Part shown: piece after piece, positions 50,981-60,152 of the stretch
Layout of the letters: each line of letters starts with the position of its first letter
Position numbering within the stretch: position 1 is the first letter of the stretch
Assembly: GCF_024710485.1 (NCBI RefSeq)
Contig: NZ_JANJUQ010000007.1
Span: forward strand, 62,001-126,000
Origin: Flavobacterium sp.
Lineage (GTDB): Bacteria; Bacteroidota; Bacteroidia; Flavobacteriales; Flavobacteriaceae
Length of the DNA stretch: 64,000 bases
Direction of reading: 5' to 3'
Position numbers and translations under genes: made by a program
Notes under the pieces: generated by a model
What the model saw: the letters and a program-made list of their open reading frames with translations, nothing else
The model's database searches: none
What the model was told of the DNA's origin: nothing

Positions 50981-52612
50981 ATGAAAAGGAAATTAGCGTT
51001 ATTTTTAAGCTTATTATCGATTGCGGTTTGGTCTCAACCCAAAGTGACAACTTCTATTGACACCGTCAAGAACAAGATTGGCGCCGAGTTCAAACTTTCC
51101 CTGAAAACCAACGTCGATACGCTTTCGAAAGTCAAGTTTCCGGAAAGTAAATTCTTTGGTGCTTTGGAAGTATTGGAATCATACAAAGTCGATACCGTAA
51201 AAAAAGGCGACCGTTATGAGTTGATTAAAAAATACGGGCTAACGCAATTCGATTCCGGCAAATACACTATTCCGAGAATTCCGATTATCATCAACGGGAA
51301 AACGGTTTACTCTGAGAGCCTTGCCATTGAAATCAGCGACGTCAAAGTGGATACTTTGAAGCAAAAAATGTACGACATCAAAGACATCGCCACGGTGAAA
51401 AGTCCGATGGGCAATTGGTGGATTTATGTGTTGGTTGTTATCGGACTCATCGGATTGGGCTTTTTAATTTTCTATTTACTTAAAAATCGAAAACCAAAAG
51501 CCAAAGCAGAAGTTATTGTTTACAAAACACCTATCGAAAAAGCCACTACTTTACTGCAACAACTGGAAAGCAAAGAGCTTTGGCAGAAAGGCGCCGTTAA
51601 AGATTACTACTCGGAGCTGACCGATATTGTCCGCAATTACATCGAGGAAGAAATCAAGATTCCGGCCATGGAAAGCACTACTTCGGAATTGATTGAAGGT
51701 TTGCGCAAAGCCGCCAAACAAAAGAAACTAAAGCTTTCCAACGACACGGTTGAAAACTTAGAAAAAGTACTCCAACAAGCCGATTTGGTAAAGTTTGCCA
51801 AAGTCACACCGCTAGATTACGAAATTGAAGAAGACAAAAAACGCATTTCCAATACCATAGTCACCATTCACAAATCAATTCCGGAAGTGGTAGAAACCGA
51901 AGACGAATTGGCGCTGTGGAACGAACAACAAAAGGAAAAAGCCCGATTAGAAAAACTGAAAAGAGAAAAACGCAAAAAAATAGCCATTATTGCGGGTTCA
52001 GCAGCATTTTTAATTTTGGGAACACTCGGTTTTTTCATTGCTACCAAAGGCTTTGACTATGTCAAGGACAATCTTTTAGGTCACCCAACCAAAGAATTAT
52101 TGGAAGGCGAATGGGTGTACAGCCAATACGGAAATCCGGGCGTTAAAATAGAAACACCAAAGGTTTTGATGCGTCAAGATGCCTCTAAAATATTGCCGAA
52201 AAACGCCATGGCTTTGATCAAAGAAATGCAAATCTTCACGTACGGCAGTATGATAGACGACTTCTATGTTGGCGTGTCTACTTCAACGTTCAAGGAAGAA
52301 ACTAAAATCGATTTGGAACAAGCTGCTGAAGGCAGCATCAAAATATTTGAAACCCAAGGTGCGAGTAATATTTTGGTGAAAACCGAAGAATTCGACACCC
52401 AAAAAGGCATTACCGGTCGCAAAGCCTACGGAACCTTGAGTATGGTAGACAAAGTAAGCGGCAAATCGACCAAAATGTATTACGAAATTTTGATTTTCGC
52501 GCAAAGTAACGGCATCCAGCAAATTACCATTTTACAGCGCGAAGACGACCAATACGCCAAAAAAATAGGCGAACGTATGTTGAATTCGGTAGAACTAAAA
52601 GTAGCAGAATAA
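50981..52612 (+). CDS. BatD-like membrane protein of the bat cluster
   Basis: A 543-residue membrane protein with signal peptide (LALFLSLLSIAVWSQ). A short beta-rich periplasmic domain (about 17-140) resembles the N-terminus of BatD proteins. It has a membrane span at about 146-168, then a cytoplasmic helical domain (about 175-320: DYYSELTDIVRNYIEEEIKI). A second span lies near 330-350, with a C-terminal domain beyond. Its stop overlaps the BatA start by one base (TAATG), so they are coupled. Not a canonical lettered Bat protein. It probably takes part in the same membrane complex. Confidence 0.75.
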   Translation: MKRKLALFLSLLSIAVWSQPKVTTSIDTVKNKIGAEFKLSLKTNVDTLSKVKFPESKFFGALEVLESYKVDTVKKGDRYELIKKYGLTQFDSGKYTIPRIPIIINGKTVYSESLAIEISDVKVDTLKQKMYDIKDIATVKSPMGNWWIYVLVVIGLIGLGFLIFYLLKNRKPKAKAEVIVYKTPIEKATTLLQQLESKELWQKGAVKDYYSELTDIVRNYIEEEIKIPAMESTTSELIEGLRKAAKQKKLKLSNDTVENLEKVLQQADLVKFAKVTPLDYEIEEDKKRISNTIVTIHKSIPEVVETEDELALWNEQQKEKARLEKLKREKRKKIAIIAGSAAFLILGTLGFFIATKGFDYVKDNLLGHPTKELLEGEWVYSQYGNPGVKIETPKVLMRQDASKILPKNAMALIKEMQIFTYGSMIDDFYVGVSTSTFKEETKIDLEQAAEGSIKIFETQGASNILVKTEEFDTQKGITGRKAYGTLSMVDKVSGKSTKMYYEILIFAQSNGIQQITILQREDDQYAKKIGERMLNSVELKVAE

Positions 52613-53613
52613 TGAAAGACGTAAGCTTTTTAAATCCCGAGTTTTTCTGGTTGTTTTTGTTACTTCCGGTGGCGGTAGCATGGGTTTTTTGGAAAGGAAA
52701 AAAATCGGCTGCCACGCTCAAAATCAGTTCCGTTAAAGGATTTAAAGCGGAGAAATCCATCGCCGCTAAATTAAAACCGTACTTATTCGTGTTGCGCTTA
52801 TTGGCCTTGAGTTCATTAATCATTGCCATGGCGCGCCCAAGAAAAGTGGATATCAGTAGCCAAACCAAATCGACCAAAGGGGTTGATATTGTCATGGCGA
52901 TTGACGTTTCCGGTAGTATGTTGGCCAAAGATTTGAAACCGAATCGCATGGAAGCCTTGAAAAAAGTAGCTTCCAATTTCGTGGAAGGCCGACCGAATGA
53001 CCGCATCGGAATTGTGGTTTATGCCGCCGAAGCTTATACTAAAACTCCCGTAACCAGTGATAAAGCAATAGTTCAGGACGCCATCAGAAGCATCAAATAC
53101 GACAATGTATTGCAAGACGGAACCGGAATCGGAATGGGATTGACTACCGCTGTCAATCGCTTAAAAGACAGCAAAGCGAAAAGCAAAGTCATCATTTTAT
53201 TGACCGACGGCGTGAACAATGCAGGTTTTATCGAACCCGAAACGGCGTCGCAAATTGCGAAAGAGTTCGGCATTAAAGTCTACACCATCGGTATCGGAAC
53301 CAACGGCGATGCGATGTTCCCTTATGCTTACGCCCCGGGCGGCGGCTTTTTATTTCGCATGATGCCGGTAGAAATCGACGTAAACTTGCTGCAAACGATT
53401 GCTAAAAATACCGGCGGAAAATACTTCAGAGCCAACAACAACAGTAAACTGGAAGCCATTTATGCCGAAATTAATAAACTGGAAACCACCGAAATCCAAG
53501 AACTCCGATTCTACGATTACGATGAAAAATTCCGACCGTTTGTATGGATTGCCGGCTTGTTGCTTTTGTTAGAATTGGCCTTGCGCAATACAGTTTACAG
53601 AAGTTTTATATAA
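52612..53613 (+). CDS. batA: BatA, VWA-domain membrane protein
   Basis: Component of the Bacteroides aerotolerance (Bat) cluster. The 333-residue protein has two N-terminal membrane spans (about 8-25 and 57-78) and a VWA domain with intact metal site DVSGSM (in VMAIDVSGSMLAKD), TPVTSDK and LTDGVNNAGF. A C-terminal span (WIAGLLLLLELAL) closes it. The fold faces the periplasm. It overlaps the preceding gene by one base; batB follows after 66-72 bp of AATTCAT-type repeats. Confidence 0.9.
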   Translation: MKDVSFLNPEFFWLFLLLPVAVAWVFWKGKKSAATLKISSVKGFKAEKSIAAKLKPYLFVLRLLALSSLIIAMARPRKVDISSQTKSTKGVDIVMAIDVSGSMLAKDLKPNRMEALKKVASNFVEGRPNDRIGIVVYAAEAYTKTPVTSDKAIVQDAIRSIKYDNVLQDGTGIGMGLTTAVNRLKDSKAKSKVIILLTDGVNNAGFIEPETASQIAKEFGIKVYTIGIGTNGDAMFPYAYAPGGGFLFRMMPVEIDVNLLQTIAKNTGGKYFRANNNSKLEAIYAEINKLETTEIQELRFYDYDEKFRPFVWIAGLLLLLELALRNTVYRSFI

Positions 53614-53663
53614 TTACGAATTAAAAATTACGAAAGACGAATGACTATCATGGCTGGAAATTT

Positions 53664-53684
53664 AATTCATAATTCATAATTGAA
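53664..53684 (+). repeat. AATTCAT-type heptamers ahead of batB
   Basis: Two AATTCAT copies and a related AATTGAA end 1 bp before the ATG at 53686. This resembles the arrangements at 50069 and 58081. Confidence 0.6.
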
Positions 53685-53685
53685 T

Positions 53686-54726
53686 ATGTACGAGTTAGAA
53701 GAAAAAGGATATTTGTATTGGTTAGCGGTTATTCCGGTACTAACGCTTCTTTTCTTGTATGTACAATACTGGAAGCGCAAAAAACAACGCGAGTTTGGCG
53801 ACTTGGAGTTAATCAAAAAACTAAGTCCGGAAAAGTCGGTTTTCAAACCCGTTTTGAAATTAGTCGTGGTGCTTTTGGCCTTAACTTGTTTGATTATAGG
53901 TTTGGTCAACCCGAAAATGGGCACCAAAATCGAAACCGTAAAACGCGAAGGTATCGATATCGTTTTTGCCATTGACGTTTCTAAAAGTATGTTAGCCGAA
54001 GATGTAGCGCCAAGCCGATTGGAAAAAAGCAAGCAATTGGTTTCGCAAATCATCAATAATTTGGGCAGCGACCGAATCGGAATTATCGCTTACTCGGGCA
54101 GTGCGTTTCCGGTGTTGCCGATTACCACCGATTACAGCGTGGCCAAAATGTTTTTGCAAGGCATGAATCCCGGCATTATTTCGGCCCAAGGTACTTCCAT
54201 CGACCAAGCAATAACCTTAGCCACTACGTTTGTGGATAACAAAGAAAAGACGAACAAACTGCTCATCATCATCAGCGACGGAGAAGACCACGCCGAAGGC
54301 TCAGTCGATGCTGCCGCAGAAGCCAAAAAAATTGGGATGAAAATCATTACCATAGGCGTAGGAAGCGAAAAAGGCGGACCGATTCCGCTCAAACGAAACG
54401 GCGTAGTAGAATCGTTCCAACGCGACCAAAATGACGAAGTGGTCATCACCAAAAGAAATACCGAAATATTGCGAGAAATTGCCAAAGCCACCGGCGGCGG
54501 TTATGTAGACGGCAATTCAACTAAAGACGTTTTGGATTATGTAAAAAATGCTTTGGATAACATCCAAAGAACAGAATTTGAAAGCACGCAAATGGCCGAC
54601 TTCAAATCGCAGTTCCAATGGTTCTTAGGCTTTGCCTTCTTTTTGTTGTTTTTGGATATTTTCTTGTTAGAGAGAAAAACAAAATGGGTAAAAAAAATGA
54701 ATCTGTTTAACGAGAAAGACTCATGA
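53686..54726 (+). CDS. batB: BatB, VWA-domain membrane protein
   Basis: Second VWA protein of the Bat cluster, 346 residues from ATG 53686 (MYELEEKGYLYWL). A TTG two codons upstream is possible. It has two N-terminal spans (about 9-27 and 56-76), a VWA domain with metal site DVSKSM and ISDGEDHAEGS, and a C-terminal span (WFLGFAFFLLFLDIFLL). It overlaps batC by 4 bp (ATGA), so they are coupled. Confidence 0.9.
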   Translation: MYELEEKGYLYWLAVIPVLTLLFLYVQYWKRKKQREFGDLELIKKLSPEKSVFKPVLKLVVVLLALTCLIIGLVNPKMGTKIETVKREGIDIVFAIDVSKSMLAEDVAPSRLEKSKQLVSQIINNLGSDRIGIIAYSGSAFPVLPITTDYSVAKMFLQGMNPGIISAQGTSIDQAITLATTFVDNKEKTNKLLIIISDGEDHAEGSVDAAAEAKKIGMKIITIGVGSEKGGPIPLKRNGVVESFQRDQNDEVVITKRNTEILREIAKATGGGYVDGNSTKDVLDYVKNALDNIQRTEFESTQMADFKSQFQWFLGFAFFLLFLDIFLLERKTKWVKKMNLFNEKDS

Positions 54727-55463
54727 AAAAGATACTACTTTATTGTTTGCTCGTGACTTCTTTTTTGGTGAAAGCCCAACAAAAAGAAGCAGATAAAAAT
54801 TTGCCTCAAGGCAACGAAGCCTTTGCCGAAAAAAAATACGCCGAGGCCGAAGCTGAATACCGTATCTCGGAATCTAAAAACCAAAAAAAGGCCATTGCAT
54901 CTTATAATTTAGGGAATGCGATTTACCGCCAAAACCAAACTACTGAGGCCAAATATCATTATGTAAAAGCCTTGAGCAATGCCAAAAACAAAACCGACAA
55001 ACACCGTATTTACCATAACCTTGGCAATATTTTGATGAAAGCCAAAGATTATTCCGGTGCGGTTGAAGCCTATAAAAATGCGTTGCGCAACAATCCGTCT
55101 GATGACGAAACCCGTTACAATTATGCTTTGGCGAAAAAGTTCTTAAAGGACAATCCGCCGAAGAAAAACGACGACAAAAGCAAAGACAAAAAGAACCAAA
55201 AAGAAGACCAGAAAAAGAACAAAGACCAAAAGGACGATAAAGACCAAGATAAGGACAAAAATAAAGATCAAAAAGACCAAAAGAAAGATCAGAAAGACAA
55301 AGACCAAAACGGCAACAAACCGCAACCACAACCGGGCGGCGTTTCCAAACAGCGTTTGCAAAACTTACTCGATGCCGTAAACAATGAAGAGAAAAAAGTT
55401 CAGGATAAAGTCAACAAACAAAAAGTAAGAACCAACCCTAAAAAGGCAGAAAAAGACTGGTAA
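54723..55463 (+). CDS. batC: BatC, TPR protein with charged tail
   Basis: Periplasmic TPR protein of 246 residues. A signal peptide (ILLYCLLVTSFLVKAQ) is followed by TPR helices (about 25-140: ASYNLGNAIYRQNQTTEAKY, DYSGAVEAYKNAL). Residues about 147-205 are a low-complexity, mostly Lys/Asp/Gln linker, and a conserved C-terminal segment follows (GGVSKQRLQNLLDAVNNEE). The linker is a typical but here rather long BatC feature. It sits between batB (4-bp overlap) and batD (11 bp). Confidence 0.88.
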   Translation: MKKILLYCLLVTSFLVKAQQKEADKNLPQGNEAFAEKKYAEAEAEYRISESKNQKKAIASYNLGNAIYRQNQTTEAKYHYVKALSNAKNKTDKHRIYHNLGNILMKAKDYSGAVEAYKNALRNNPSDDETRYNYALAKKFLKDNPPKKNDDKSKDKKNQKEDQKKNKDQKDDKDQDKDKNKDQKDQKKDQKDKDQNGNKPQPQPGGVSKQRLQNLLDAVNNEEKKVQDKVNKQKVRTNPKKAEKDW

Positions 55464-55474
55464 AACTATTGAAG

Positions 55475-57238
55475 ATGAAAAGGATATTGCTATTACTGTT
55501 TTTGATTGCGCAATCGCTTTCCGCCCAAGTACAATTTGAGGCCAAAGTGAGCAAAAATACCTTGGGCATCAACGAACGCCTACGCATCGAGTTCAATATG
55601 AATGCCGATGGTGATAACTTTGTGGCGCCTAATTTTGAAGCTTCCGGTTTTCGCGTAATCGGTGGGCCAAGTCAATCCGTTAGCCAATCTTGGATTAACG
55701 GAAAGAGTTCTTTTAACAAGTCCTATATCTATATTTTATTGCCAACCCAAAAAGGGCAATTAACCATCAAACAAGCGGCTATCGAGATTAACGGACAAAT
55801 CTATAAAACGTCACCGGTTAAAATCAACGTGACCAATGCCGTTGAAATTCCGAAAGATCCGAATGAAGCGCCGGCAGTTAGTGCGGATGATAACATTTAT
55901 TTAGTCGCCGATATCTCGAAATCGAATCCGTACCTCAACGAACCGATTACTGTGGTTTACAAATTGTATTTCAGTTACAGCATCGGAATTTCGAATTGGC
56001 GCGAATTGAACAAACCCAAATACAACGATTTTTGGTCGCAAAACATCGATATCAAACAGCTCAAAGCCGAAGAAGGCATGTTTAAAGGCGAACGCTATCG
56101 CTATGTAGTGTTGCGAAAAACCGTACTGTATCCGCAAAAATCAGGTAAACTGGAAATCGAACCATTATCACTCGACATCGATTGTCAAGTGCCGAGTAAC
56201 CGCCGTAATTTCTGGGGCCAACCCATTATGGTGGAAGACAGCAAACGCGTTTCGGCTGGTAGCAAAGTTATCAATGTGAGAGCGTTGCCGGAGAGCGGCA
56301 AACCTGTTGATTTTTCCGGTGCTGTCGGACAATTTGATTTCAAAGTCAATCCTTCTAAAACCACTTTAAAAAACGGAGAATCTCTCGATTTAACGTTGAG
56401 TGTTATCGGAAAAGGCAACTTAAAATTGTTCTCTTTACCTAAACCGGTAGTGCCGACTGCTCTGGAAATGTACGATCCGGTACACGAGGAAAATGTATCC
56501 ACCCCTTTGACCGGAATGACCGGAAGAATTTCGGATAAATACACCATCATTCCGCAATACAAAGGCAGTTACCAAATCAAGCCGCTTAGTTTCAGTTATT
56601 TCGATTTGGCTTCGGGGCGTTACAAAACCATAACTTCTCAGCCTATAACAATAAACGTTTTAGATGGTCCGAGTGTGGCTTCAAGTGAAAAAACCAACCC
56701 AACTGAAGTAAACAAAAACAAAGTGGAAGTGGCCAAATCTTTCGCTTTTATCAAACCAAAAACCAGCTTGAAATCGATGGAAAAAGAAGATTTCCTAGGT
56801 TCCGGTTTGTTTTATTCGCTGGTCGCTTTACCGTTTCTGGCGATTCCGTTGCTCATTGTAGGTCGCCGCAGAAAACAAGCTATCAATAATGATGTCGTTG
56901 GCAATAAAATCAGAAAGTCGAATGCTCTGGCGAAGAAATATCTATCAGAAGCCAAGAAGCATTTGGGCCAAAAAGAACCATTTTACATCGCACTCGAAAA
57001 GGCGCTGCACAATTTCCTGAAGGCCAAATTGAACATCGAAACTTCGGACATGAGTAAGGAGAAAATAAGGGAGATTCTAACAGAAAGAAATGCACAACCG
57101 GAAACGATATCCGAATTTATAACCTTGACTGAAAACTGTGAATTTGCCCGATATGCACCATCAACAGATGCGGCCATTCAGCAAGATTATGAAAAGGCAG
57201 TTGCCATCATCTCTAATTTGGAAAAACAGCTCAAATAA
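55475..57238 (+). CDS. batD: BatD
   Basis: Large membrane-anchored Bat component, 587 residues from ATG 55475 (the frame opens two codons earlier with TTG). A signal peptide (ILLLLFLIAQSLSAQ) is followed by a long Ig-like beta-rich periplasmic region with the family motif LRIEFNMNADGDNFVAPNF. It has a membrane span at about 443-462 and a cytoplasmic helical tail (KAKLNIETSDMSKEKIREIL). It lies between batC and batE at short gaps. Together the products are thought to form a periplasm-spanning complex linked to stress tolerance. Confidence 0.9.
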   Translation: MKRILLLLFLIAQSLSAQVQFEAKVSKNTLGINERLRIEFNMNADGDNFVAPNFEASGFRVIGGPSQSVSQSWINGKSSFNKSYIYILLPTQKGQLTIKQAAIEINGQIYKTSPVKINVTNAVEIPKDPNEAPAVSADDNIYLVADISKSNPYLNEPITVVYKLYFSYSIGISNWRELNKPKYNDFWSQNIDIKQLKAEEGMFKGERYRYVVLRKTVLYPQKSGKLEIEPLSLDIDCQVPSNRRNFWGQPIMVEDSKRVSAGSKVINVRALPESGKPVDFSGAVGQFDFKVNPSKTTLKNGESLDLTLSVIGKGNLKLFSLPKPVVPTALEMYDPVHEENVSTPLTGMTGRISDKYTIIPQYKGSYQIKPLSFSYFDLASGRYKTITSQPITINVLDGPSVASSEKTNPTEVNKNKVEVAKSFAFIKPKTSLKSMEKEDFLGSGLFYSLVALPFLAIPLLIVGRRRKQAINNDVVGNKIRKSNALAKKYLSEAKKHLGQKEPFYIALEKALHNFLKAKLNIETSDMSKEKIREILTERNAQPETISEFITLTENCEFARYAPSTDAAIQQDYEKAVAIISNLEKQLK

Positions 57239-57247
57239 GATAAGATC

Positions 57248-58015
57248 ATGAAAAAGATATTCCTGTTGTTTTTAATTTTTTCCGGAGTTTTAAGAGCCGA
57301 ATCACCGGTACCGTCCGCAATATCTTCATTTGAAGAAGGCAATCAATACTATCAAAAAGAGAACTATAAAGCCGCAGTAGCGAGTTACGAAAGCATCATT
57401 GCTGCCGGTCAGGAATCGGCTGAAGTATATTTCAATTTAGGGAATGCCTACTATAAATTGCATCAAGTTGCGCCGGCAATTTACAATTACGAAAAAGCAC
57501 TGTTGCTCAATCCGAATGACGAAGAAATCAAAACCAACTTGGATTTTGCCCGAAAAATGACCATTGATGACATCAAAGTTATTCCGAAAGTAGGCTTTCA
57601 CAAACTGATATCCGATTTTACCTCGAGTTATTATTACGACACTTGGGCTTGGATAGCTGTTGTTTTTGCCTTCTTATTTTTAGCCTTTTTTGCAGGGTAT
57701 TACTTTTCACAAAAAGCAGTAGTAAAGCGAATTTTCTTCTTCGGGATGTTTGTTTGGATATTAGGTATTGGCTTAGCCACAAGTTCCGGTTTTTACGAGA
57801 AAAACCGAATGACCAACGAAAAACCGGCCATCATTTTCGCGGAATCTACCGCTTTGAAAAATGAACCGAAAGTGAATAGTCCCGATGCTACCGTTTTACA
57901 CGAAGGAACCAAAGTGTACATACTGGAAAGCATCGCCAACTGGAAAAAAGTCGAACTCACCGACGAAACCACCGGTTGGATAGAAGAAAGCGCCATAAAA
58001 GAAATTAAAAATTAA
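57248..58015 (+). CDS. batE: BatE, TPR and SH3 protein
   Basis: Last Bat gene, 255 residues. A signal peptide (FLLFLIFSGVLRAES) precedes TPRs (about 25-105: EEGNQYYQKENYKAAVASY, AEVYFNLGNAYYKL). Two membrane spans follow (about 134-155 and 163-180) and a C-terminal SH3-type domain (ATVLHEGTKVYILESIANWK, TGWIEESAI). This arrangement is typical of BatE. It begins 9 bp after batD and is followed by a non-coding stretch with AATTCGT repeats. Confidence 0.9.
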   Translation: MKKIFLLFLIFSGVLRAESPVPSAISSFEEGNQYYQKENYKAAVASYESIIAAGQESAEVYFNLGNAYYKLHQVAPAIYNYEKALLLNPNDEEIKTNLDFARKMTIDDIKVIPKVGFHKLISDFTSSYYYDTWAWIAVVFAFLFLAFFAGYYFSQKAVVKRIFFFGMFVWILGIGLATSSGFYEKNRMTNEKPAIIFAESTALKNEPKVNSPDATVLHEGTKVYILESIANWKKVELTDETTGWIEESAIKEIKN

Positions 58016-58041
58016 CCGTCAGTATTTAGCCATTAGCTAAC

Positions 58042-58049
58042 TATCTTTG
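58042..58049 (+). promoter_or_regulatory. -7 box candidate for the gene at 58117
   Basis: TATCTTTG matches TAnnTTTG, 67 bp before the ATG. The AATTCGT repeats lie between. Confidence 0.4.
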
Positions 58050-58080
58050 CCATCTTATCAGAATTCCGACTTACGTTTCA

Positions 58081-58108
58081 AATTCGTAATTCGTAATTCG
58101 TAATTCGT
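58081..58108 (+). repeat. Four tandem AATTCGT heptamers
   Basis: Four exact 7-bp copies end 8 bp before the ATG at 58117, with related words on each side. Confidence 0.8.
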
Positions 58109-58116
58109 AATTTCAA

Positions 58117-58473
58117 ATGTCAAGAGACGAACAATTAAAACAACGCTGGGAAAAAGTCGTACATCTCCTTTCCAATCAGTTTGCTGATGGGGAAATGCTC
58201 GATTTAGACGCCATCATATACTTAATTGGAGTGCAAGAACTCGGAAAAGTACACCAAACCTTCAAAAAAGACGAGAAACTCAACCTGATGCACATCGCCA
58301 TTTGCCGATTATTAGAACCTTACGGTTACTACGAATTCGACTATTTCGACAAAGACGGTTGGCCACATTATAAAGTCAAAGAAGCCTTGCCGCCATTAAA
58401 AGCCGGCGAACAATCTGTTTTGATGAAAGAAGCGATTGTAAACTATTTTTTAGAAAGAGAAGTGATTGAGTAA
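58117..58473 (+). CDS. Conserved hypothetical protein
   Basis: A 118-residue soluble protein that I do not recognise as a named family. It has no signal or membrane segment. It is acidic-basic mixed and mostly helical at first (RDEQLKQRWEKVVHLLSNQF), then a compact C-terminal part with FDYFDKDGWPHYKVKEALPP. The good coding character and position just before pheS suggest a real cytoplasmic gene. It may be common in flavobacteria. Function not inferable. Confidence 0.7.
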   Translation: MSRDEQLKQRWEKVVHLLSNQFADGEMLDLDAIIYLIGVQELGKVHQTFKKDEKLNLMHIAICRLLEPYGYYEFDYFDKDGWPHYKVKEALPPLKAGEQSVLMKEAIVNYFLEREVIE

Positions 58474-58513
58474 TAGTCGCTGGTTGTAATCACGGTAATC
58501 AGTCCGATATTTA

Positions 58514-58540
58514 CTGAAAACTGAGACTGAGACTGGTAAC
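58514..58540 (+). repeat. Second copy of the CTGAAAACTG repeat
   Basis: This stretch matches 47094-47120 with few differences (CTGAAAACTG, GACTGA, ACTG and TAAC in the same order). Confidence 0.5.
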
Positions 58541-58558
58541 TTTCAATAAAAAAATCGC

Positions 58559-58566
58559 TATTTTTG
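58559..58566 (+). promoter_or_regulatory. -7 box candidate for pheS
   Basis: TATTTTTG matches TAnnTTTG, 19 bp before the pheS ATG. Confidence 0.45.
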
Positions 58567-58585
58567 CACCTTCAACGAAAGACCG

Positions 58586-59605
58586 ATGATAGACAAGATT
58601 AAAGAACATATTGAAGAAGCTAAAGCGTTCAATGCCAAAAACAAAGAAGCTTTAGAACAATTCCGAATTAAATATTTGGGAAGTAAAGGTTTGTTAAAAG
58701 AACTTTTTACCGAATTCAAAAATATCCCGAATGACCAGAAAAAAGACTTCGGACAAGTCATCAATACCCTGAAAACGGTGGCTGAAGAAAAAGTAAAAGC
58801 CATCCAAGAGGAACTGGAAAGCAAAGAAGAAGTAAAAGGATTTTACGGCGATTTAACACGTCCGGCTGAGCCAATTACCATTGGTTCTCGCCATCCGATA
58901 TCTATTGTAAAAAACCAAATTATTGATATTTTCTCGACTATCGGATTCAATGTTTCCGAAGGGCCGGAAATTGAAGACGATTGGCACAACTTTACTGCGT
59001 TGAACTTACCGGAATACCATCCGGCGCGCGACATGCAAGACACGTTTTTCATCCAAACCAATCCGGATGTGTTGTTAAGAACACATACTTCATCGGTACA
59101 AGTGCGTTATATGGAAAACAACAAGCCGCCAATCCGTACGATTTCTCCGGGAAGGGTTTTCCGTAACGAAGCCGTTTCTTCGCGTTCACACTGTATTTTC
59201 CACCAGGTGGAAGGTTTGTATATAGATAAAGATGTATCATTTGCCGATTTAAAACAAACGCTTTTATACTTCACCAAAGAAATGTTCGGTAAGTCGAAAA
59301 TCCGTCTGAGACCGAGTTATTTCCCGTTCACCGAACCCAGTGCTGAAGTTGATATTTATTGGGGATTAAAAACCGAAACCGATTACCGCATTACCAAAGG
59401 AACGGGTTGGTTGGAAATCATGGGTTGTGGTATGGTTGATCCGAATGTATTGAAAAACTGCGGCATCAATCCGGAAGAATACAACGGTTTTGCCTTCGGT
59501 ATGGGAATCGAGCGCATTGCTATGTTGTTATACCAAATTGGCGACATTCGTATGTTCTATGAAAATGACGTTCGTTTCTTGGAGCAATTCAAGTCGAGTA
59601 TATAA
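58586..59605 (+). CDS. pheS: Phenylalanine--tRNA ligase alpha subunit
   Basis: Catalytic subunit of the heterotetrameric PheRS. The 339-residue protein has an N-terminal coiled-coil tRNA-binding part (about 1-85), then the class II core: [30 protein letters not shown], motif 2 with [29 protein letters not shown] and motif 3 [14 protein letters not shown]. pheT is not adjacent, as often in Bacteroidetes. It has its own -7 box. Confidence 0.97.
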   Translation: MIDKIKEHIEEAKAFNAKNKEALEQFRIKYLGSKGLLKELFTEFKNIPNDQKKDFGQVINTLKTVAEEKVKAIQEELESKEEVKGFYGDLTRPAEPITIGSRHPISIVKNQIIDIFSTIGFNVSEGPEIEDDWHNFTALNLPEYHPARDMQDTFFIQTNPDVLLRTHTSSVQVRYMENNKPPIRTISPGRVFRNEAVSSRSHCIFHQVEGLYIDKDVSFADLKQTLLYFTKEMFGKSKIRLRPSYFPFTEPSAEVDIYWGLKTETDYRITKGTGWLEIMGCGMVDPNVLKNCGINPEEYNGFAFGMGIERIAMLLYQIGDIRMFYENDVRFLEQFKSSI

Positions 59606-59643
59606 ATTTAGGAGCGGAATGGCTTGCGCACTTATGTAAGCCA

Positions 59644-59689
59644 TTTTCCCGCTTTCCACTCTACATGGTGCCGTTACAATCGGGGCTAA
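59644..59689 (+). repeat. Interspersed palindromic repeat, family A, copy 4 (short form)
   Basis: TTTTCCCGCTTTCCACTCTACATGG joins directly to TGCCGTTACAATCGGGGCTAA, lacking the long central stem of copies 1 and 3. Confidence 0.6.
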
Positions 59690-59744
59690 AAGCCATCGTA
59701 AAAATCTAAGAAGTCTAACCTTCTAACCATCTAAGTAGTCTATC

Positions 59745-60152
59745 ATGAAAGCAGACATCACCATCCCGAAAGTAGAAAACGTATTCCTGGCCGCCGTTCA
59801 AGAATGGAGCGACGACTTTATGGAAAAGGTTTGGTATGTGTATTTGATTAACGACTCCGACTTCGATTTAGACTCGGTAATGGTCGTTTCTAAGGCTTTT
59901 GGTACGATAGACGGGGAAATGAAAAAAACCTCGCTCCTGCGCCACGCATTTATGCAAGTGCCATCAGTTTCTGCGGTAAAAATAGAAATGGTGGAAAAAA
60001 GTGTTTTGGAACTTAACAACGAGTTTATGGTGACTTATTTTATCGGCAACACTTTATACGATAAGAAGTTCACTTTCCGCAAAAACATAATCAACGAGCG
60101 CGCTACAGAAGAAGTGCCGATTTTGTTTGTAAACGGTGTCATCGTGAAATAA
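59745..60152 (+). CDS. Conserved hypothetical protein
   Basis: A 135-residue soluble protein without signal or membrane span. It is beta-rich (KVWYVYLINDSDFDLDSVMV, LLRHAFMQVPSVSAVKIEMV, KKFTFRKNIINE). I do not know a named family. Codon use and frame suit a real gene. It lies downstream of pheS and a short repeat and converges on the small membrane protein gene with no spacer. Function unknown. Confidence 0.7.
   Translation: MKADITIPKVENVFLAAVQEWSDDFMEKVWYVYLINDSDFDLDSVMVVSKAFGTIDGEMKKTSLLRHAFMQVPSVSAVKIEMVEKSVLELNNEFMVTYFIGNTLYDKKFTFRKNIINERATEEVPILFVNGVIVK

Noticed and set aside
55143-55361. Hydrophobic minus-strand frame opposite batC
   Set aside because: It is the antisense of the Lys/Asp/Gln linker, which automatically reads as Val, Leu and Phe.
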